Origin: Oceanicaulis sp052055585
Lineage (GTDB): Bacteria; Pseudomonadota; Alphaproteobacteria; Caulobacterales; Maricaulaceae
NCBI RefSeq assembly: GCF_052055585.1
Contig: NZ_CP170485.1
Location: 992,001 to 1,056,000, forward strand
DNA: 64,000 bases
Reading direction: 5' to 3'
Shown here: positions 62,083-64,000 of the stretch, one piece after another
Position numbering within the stretch: position 1 is the first letter of the stretch
Layout of the letters: every line of letters starts with the position of its first letter
Translations under genes and position numbers: made by a program
Notes under the pieces: model-generated
Seen by the model: only the letters and a program-made list of their open reading frames with translations
Database searches by the model: none
What the model was told of the DNA's origin: nothing

Positions 62083-62158
62083 TGGCTCCTCGGGACGGGC
62101 TCGAACCGCCGACCCAGCGATTAACAGTCGCTTGCTCTACCAACTGAGCTACCGAGGA
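62083..62158 (-). tRNA. tRNA-Asn (anticodon GUU)
   Basis: 76 bases including encoded CCA. Acceptor TCCTCGG pairs with CCGAGGA, D-arm GCTCAGTTGGTAGAGC, anticodon loop CTGTTAA gives GUU, and the T-arm has GGTTCGAGCCC. Confidence 0.97.
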
Positions 62159-62477
62159 ACACTCATCAGCGATGAGGTGGTGTGTATATCCATGGCGCCT
62201 GAGACGATCAAGCGGCTGTGTGCAGCCCGATGCAGTTTCGTTTCAGTTCGCCGTGGAGCAGGCAAAAAAATCGGGAGCCCGGAAGCTCCCGAAAAGGCAT
62301 TGGGTGGATGGTGGGGTGTCTTCGAAGGAAGACGAGTAAACAAATACTGAGTCGGGAGTTAACAACGGCCTAACGTTAATGGAAATTCTCCACATTTTCC
62401 CACAGGGCCGATCTGCTCGCAGAACGTCTGTCAGTGTGCTACTTTGCCTTTAAAACAAAGCAGACGGGGAGGTCGTC
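62159..62477. other. intergenic region with possible small RNA
   Basis: No coding frame with a ribosome site. The right part is AT-rich (promoter of the DUF962 gene). The left part holds a strong minus-strand terminator that no annotated gene would use. Confidence 0.5.
62264..62340 (-). ncRNA. candidate small RNA with terminator
   Basis: Read on the minus strand: a first hairpin GTCTTC/GAAGAC (62333-62318), a single-stranded CACCCCACCATCCACCC stretch that could pair with purine-rich ribosome sites, then the hairpin TCGGGAGC/GCTCCCGA (62292-62271) followed by U7. The stem-loose-stem-U layout is that of trans-acting small RNAs. No promoter was firmly located and no minus-strand gene lies upstream, so it stays a candidate. 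Confidence 0.4.
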
Positions 62478-62834
62478 ATGGCCGAGCGCAGCGCCAGTTA
62501 TCAAGAGTTCTGGCCCTTTTACCTTCGTGAACACGCCGAGGCGGGTACGCGATACATGCACTATGCAGGCACGCTTATCGGTACCGCGATTCTTCTCGCG
62601 GCGCTCATCACGCAAACCTGGTGGGCGATTCTGTTGTGGCCGCTGACGGGGTACGGTTTCGCCTGGGTCAGTCACGCCTTTATCGAACGTAACAAGCCGG
62701 CGACCTTCATTCACCCGTTCTGGTCCTTCATCAGCGATTACCGGATGACGGCGCTGGCCTTCACGGGACGGCTCAAGCCGGAACTGGTGAAGGCGGGCGT
62801 GCTGGAACACCCGCACGCGCAGGCTGCGGAATAG
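62478..62834 (+). CDS. DUF962/Mpo1-like membrane protein
   Basis: Protein of 118 residues with two membrane hairpins. YLREHAEAGTRYMHYAGT and VSHAFIERNKPATFIHP followed by FWSFISDYRM form the DUF962 signature with conserved histidines. The yeast relative Mpo1 is an iron-dependent dioxygenase that alpha-oxidises 2-hydroxy fatty acids. AGGTCGTC precedes the ATG; GGGGAGG is a little further up. Confidence 0.87.
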   Translation: MAERSASYQEFWPFYLREHAEAGTRYMHYAGTLIGTAILLAALITQTWWAILLWPLTGYGFAWVSHAFIERNKPATFIHPFWSFISDYRMTALAFTGRLKPELVKAGVLEHPHAQAAE

Positions 62835-62881
62835 TCCGCAACCTTTGAATAACCCCCGAGGGGGGAATGTATGGGAAAGGG

Positions 62882-62955
62882 TGGAGGCGCCACCCGGAAT
62901 CGAACCGGGGTACACGGATTTGCAATCCGCTGCGTCACCACTCCGCCATAGCGCC
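62882..62955 (-). tRNA. tRNA-Cys (anticodon GCA)
   Basis: 74 bases including encoded CCA. Acceptor GGCGCTA pairs with TGGCGCC with one G-U pair, anticodon loop TTGCAAA gives GCA, and T-arm GGTTCGATTCC is intact. Confidence 0.96.
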
Positions 62956-63146
62956 GTCCTGTGGTGGGACGGCATCTATACAAAAGCGCGAGGGCGCCCG
63001 CAACGCGCTTTGAGCGGGCTTTGACAGCTTGCGCTGTACAATAATGCAGTGGCCTGGCGCCGCAGGGGCGTGACTTGGCCTTGCAGGTCTGAAACGGGGC
63101 GCGATATAAGCGGCCCGCAGATTCAACAAGGGGACGCCGTCGCGCC

Positions 63147-63803
63147 ATGTCCGAATTCGACACTGCCCGCCTCGCCATGGTCAACAGCCAGATTCGTCCG
63201 AACGATGTGACTGATCATCGTATCCAGGACGCGATGGCGGACATTCCGCGTGAGCGCTTCCTGCCCAAGTCGCAGTCGGCGAAAGCCTATGCTGATATCG
63301 AAGCCCGGGTCGCCGAAGGTCGCTTCATGCTGACCCCGCGCGATCTGGCCAAGCTGATCCAGGCCGCTGACATCCGCCGGACGGACGTGGTCCTCGATGT
63401 GGCGTGCGGCCGGGGATACTCCACCGCTGTCCTGTCGCGCATGGCCGAGACCGTCGTGGGGCTCGAGCAGAAAGATCTCGGGCTGGCGGAGAAAGCAACC
63501 GACGCGCTGAACGCCATTGAAGCGGACAATGCTGTGGTGGTTGAGGGCGATCTGGCCAAGGGCGTGCCGGGGCAGGGCCCGTTCAATGTGATCATCGTCA
63601 ATGGTTCCGTCGCCGAGCCGGCTCAGGCCTGGCTGGACCAGCTGGCGGTCGGCGGTCGTCTGGCTGTCATCGTGCGCGACGGATCGGTGGGTCAGGCGCG
63701 TATCTATACCAAAGCGCAGAACTCTGTGGGTGACCGGAATGTGTTCGACACGACCGCGCCCTATCTGCCGGGTTTCGAGCCGGAAGCAAAATTCGCCTTC
63801 TGA
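63147..63803 (+). CDS. pcm: protein-L-isoaspartate O-methyltransferase family
   Basis: SAM-dependent methyltransferase of 218 residues repairing isoaspartyl residues. MVNSQIRPNDVTD is the alphaproteobacterial Pcm start, VLDVACGRGYSTAVLSRM is SAM motif I (VACGRGY in place of the usual VGTGSGY-type loop), and GGRLAVIVRDG is motif III. Followed after 128 bases by a signal-peptide gene that is probably tolC, an order common in this class. Confidence 0.85.
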   Translation: MSEFDTARLAMVNSQIRPNDVTDHRIQDAMADIPRERFLPKSQSAKAYADIEARVAEGRFMLTPRDLAKLIQAADIRRTDVVLDVACGRGYSTAVLSRMAETVVGLEQKDLGLAEKATDALNAIEADNAVVVEGDLAKGVPGQGPFNVIIVNGSVAEPAQAWLDQLAVGGRLAVIVRDGSVGQARIYTKAQNSVGDRNVFDTTAPYLPGFEPEAKFAF

Positions 63804-63931
63804 CGCGGTACGTTACAGAACCGTATGGCGAGGGTGACATTTTGCACCGTACACCGCACGCCGCGCGCCGTATAAGAAGGCGTGTCGGGATTGCGCGTTT
63901 TTGCGCAAGGGATGGTCAAGAGGGACGCCCC

Positions 63932-64000
63932 ATGAAACGTTTTCTGTGCGCCGCCGCACTGTCGGTTCTGTCAGCAGGTCTAGCGCCCTTGGGACTGGCG
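63932..64000 (+). CDS. probable TolC-family outer-membrane protein (start only)
   Basis: The window ends 23 codons into this gene. Those codons encode a signal peptide (MKRFLCAAALSVLSAGLAPLGLA). Placement after pcm suggests the TolC-type channel gene usual there; the sequence itself shows only that the product is exported. Confidence 0.5.
   Translation, partial: MKRFLCAAALSVLSAGLAPLGLA

Noticed and set aside
1..64000. CRISPR arrays, insertion sequences, rRNA
   Set aside because: No regularly spaced repeats, transposase frames or rRNA segments were seen.

Overview
The window is a GC-rich, tightly packed stretch of chromosome from an alphaproteobacterium. The gene content best fits a marine, stalk-forming, Caulobacter-like lineage such as the Maricaulales/Hyphomonadales (Oceanicaulis or Maricaulis type). 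This placement is an inference from protein style (class II DAHP synthase, alphaproteobacterial glutathione reductase, pcm followed by a probable tolC, TonB receptors, curli of the CsgH type). No rRNA is present to confirm it. Most of the DNA is ordinary core genome: short intergenic gaps, ATGA or GTGA overlaps inside operons, and Rho-independent terminators between convergent genes.

Layout. 1-9.7 kb: an MFS transporter (cut by the window edge), a threonine synthase-like enzyme, a VOC protein, an amidohydrolase, radC, a DUF2059 protein, glutathione reductase, class II DAHP synthase and HU. 9.7-19.7 kb: thioesterases, an NADPH oxidoreductase with a DUF3667-like membrane protein, gltX, a gene-free 0.58 kb stretch, map, an M28 peptidase, sfsA, a CinA-type domain and a divergent ClpP. 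19.7-23.1 kb: tRNA-Leu(UAA) carrying a 3.1 kb island bounded by a perfect 59-bp repeat of the tRNA 3' end. 23.1-29.9 kb: an iron-uptake cluster (TonB siderophore receptor, membrane protein, PepSY reductase-like protein) behind a Fur-like operator, an AlkA-type glycosylase and a serine hydrolase. 29.9-36.3 kb: a membrane-bound LytTR regulator, a D-glutamate cyclase-family protein, MurL, MurD2 and TyrS. 36.3-45.7 kb: acyl-CoA metabolism genes, mercaptopyruvate sulfurtransferase, a nitronate monooxygenase-like protein, a TetR-controlled amidohydrolase, and alanine dehydrogenase with a divergent Lrp regulator. 45.7-56.7 kb: queF, a small XRE-controlled operon, a curlin with a CsgH-like partner, a LOG protein, a LysM protein, an Atm1-type ABC exporter, a patatin/outer-membrane barrel protein, and sulfide:quinone reductase with a DUF2892 protein. 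56.7-64 kb: proline transport and synthesis (putP, proA, proC, proB), tRNA-Asn, a DUF962 protein, tRNA-Cys, pcm and the start of a probable tolC.

The most unusual locus is the tRNA-Leu island. It has AT-richer, foreign-looking codon use and no integrase. It carries one large gene (four N-terminal membrane helices of DUF2254-like pattern plus about 580 residues of helical soluble domain). Thirteen bases downstream is the beginning of a second gene whose first 35 residues resemble the start of a TIR domain and which then breaks off. This looks like a decayed two-gene cargo, possibly anti-phage, frozen in place. It is an inference that needs structural and comparative checks.

Other points to note are a D-glutamate module (MurD2 plus MurL beside a D-glutamate cyclase homologue), a pair of 18-bp operators covering both the -35 and -10 of the XRE operon, a shared 15-bp element in front of both sulfide genes, and three convergent gene pairs whose stop codons share one CTAG.
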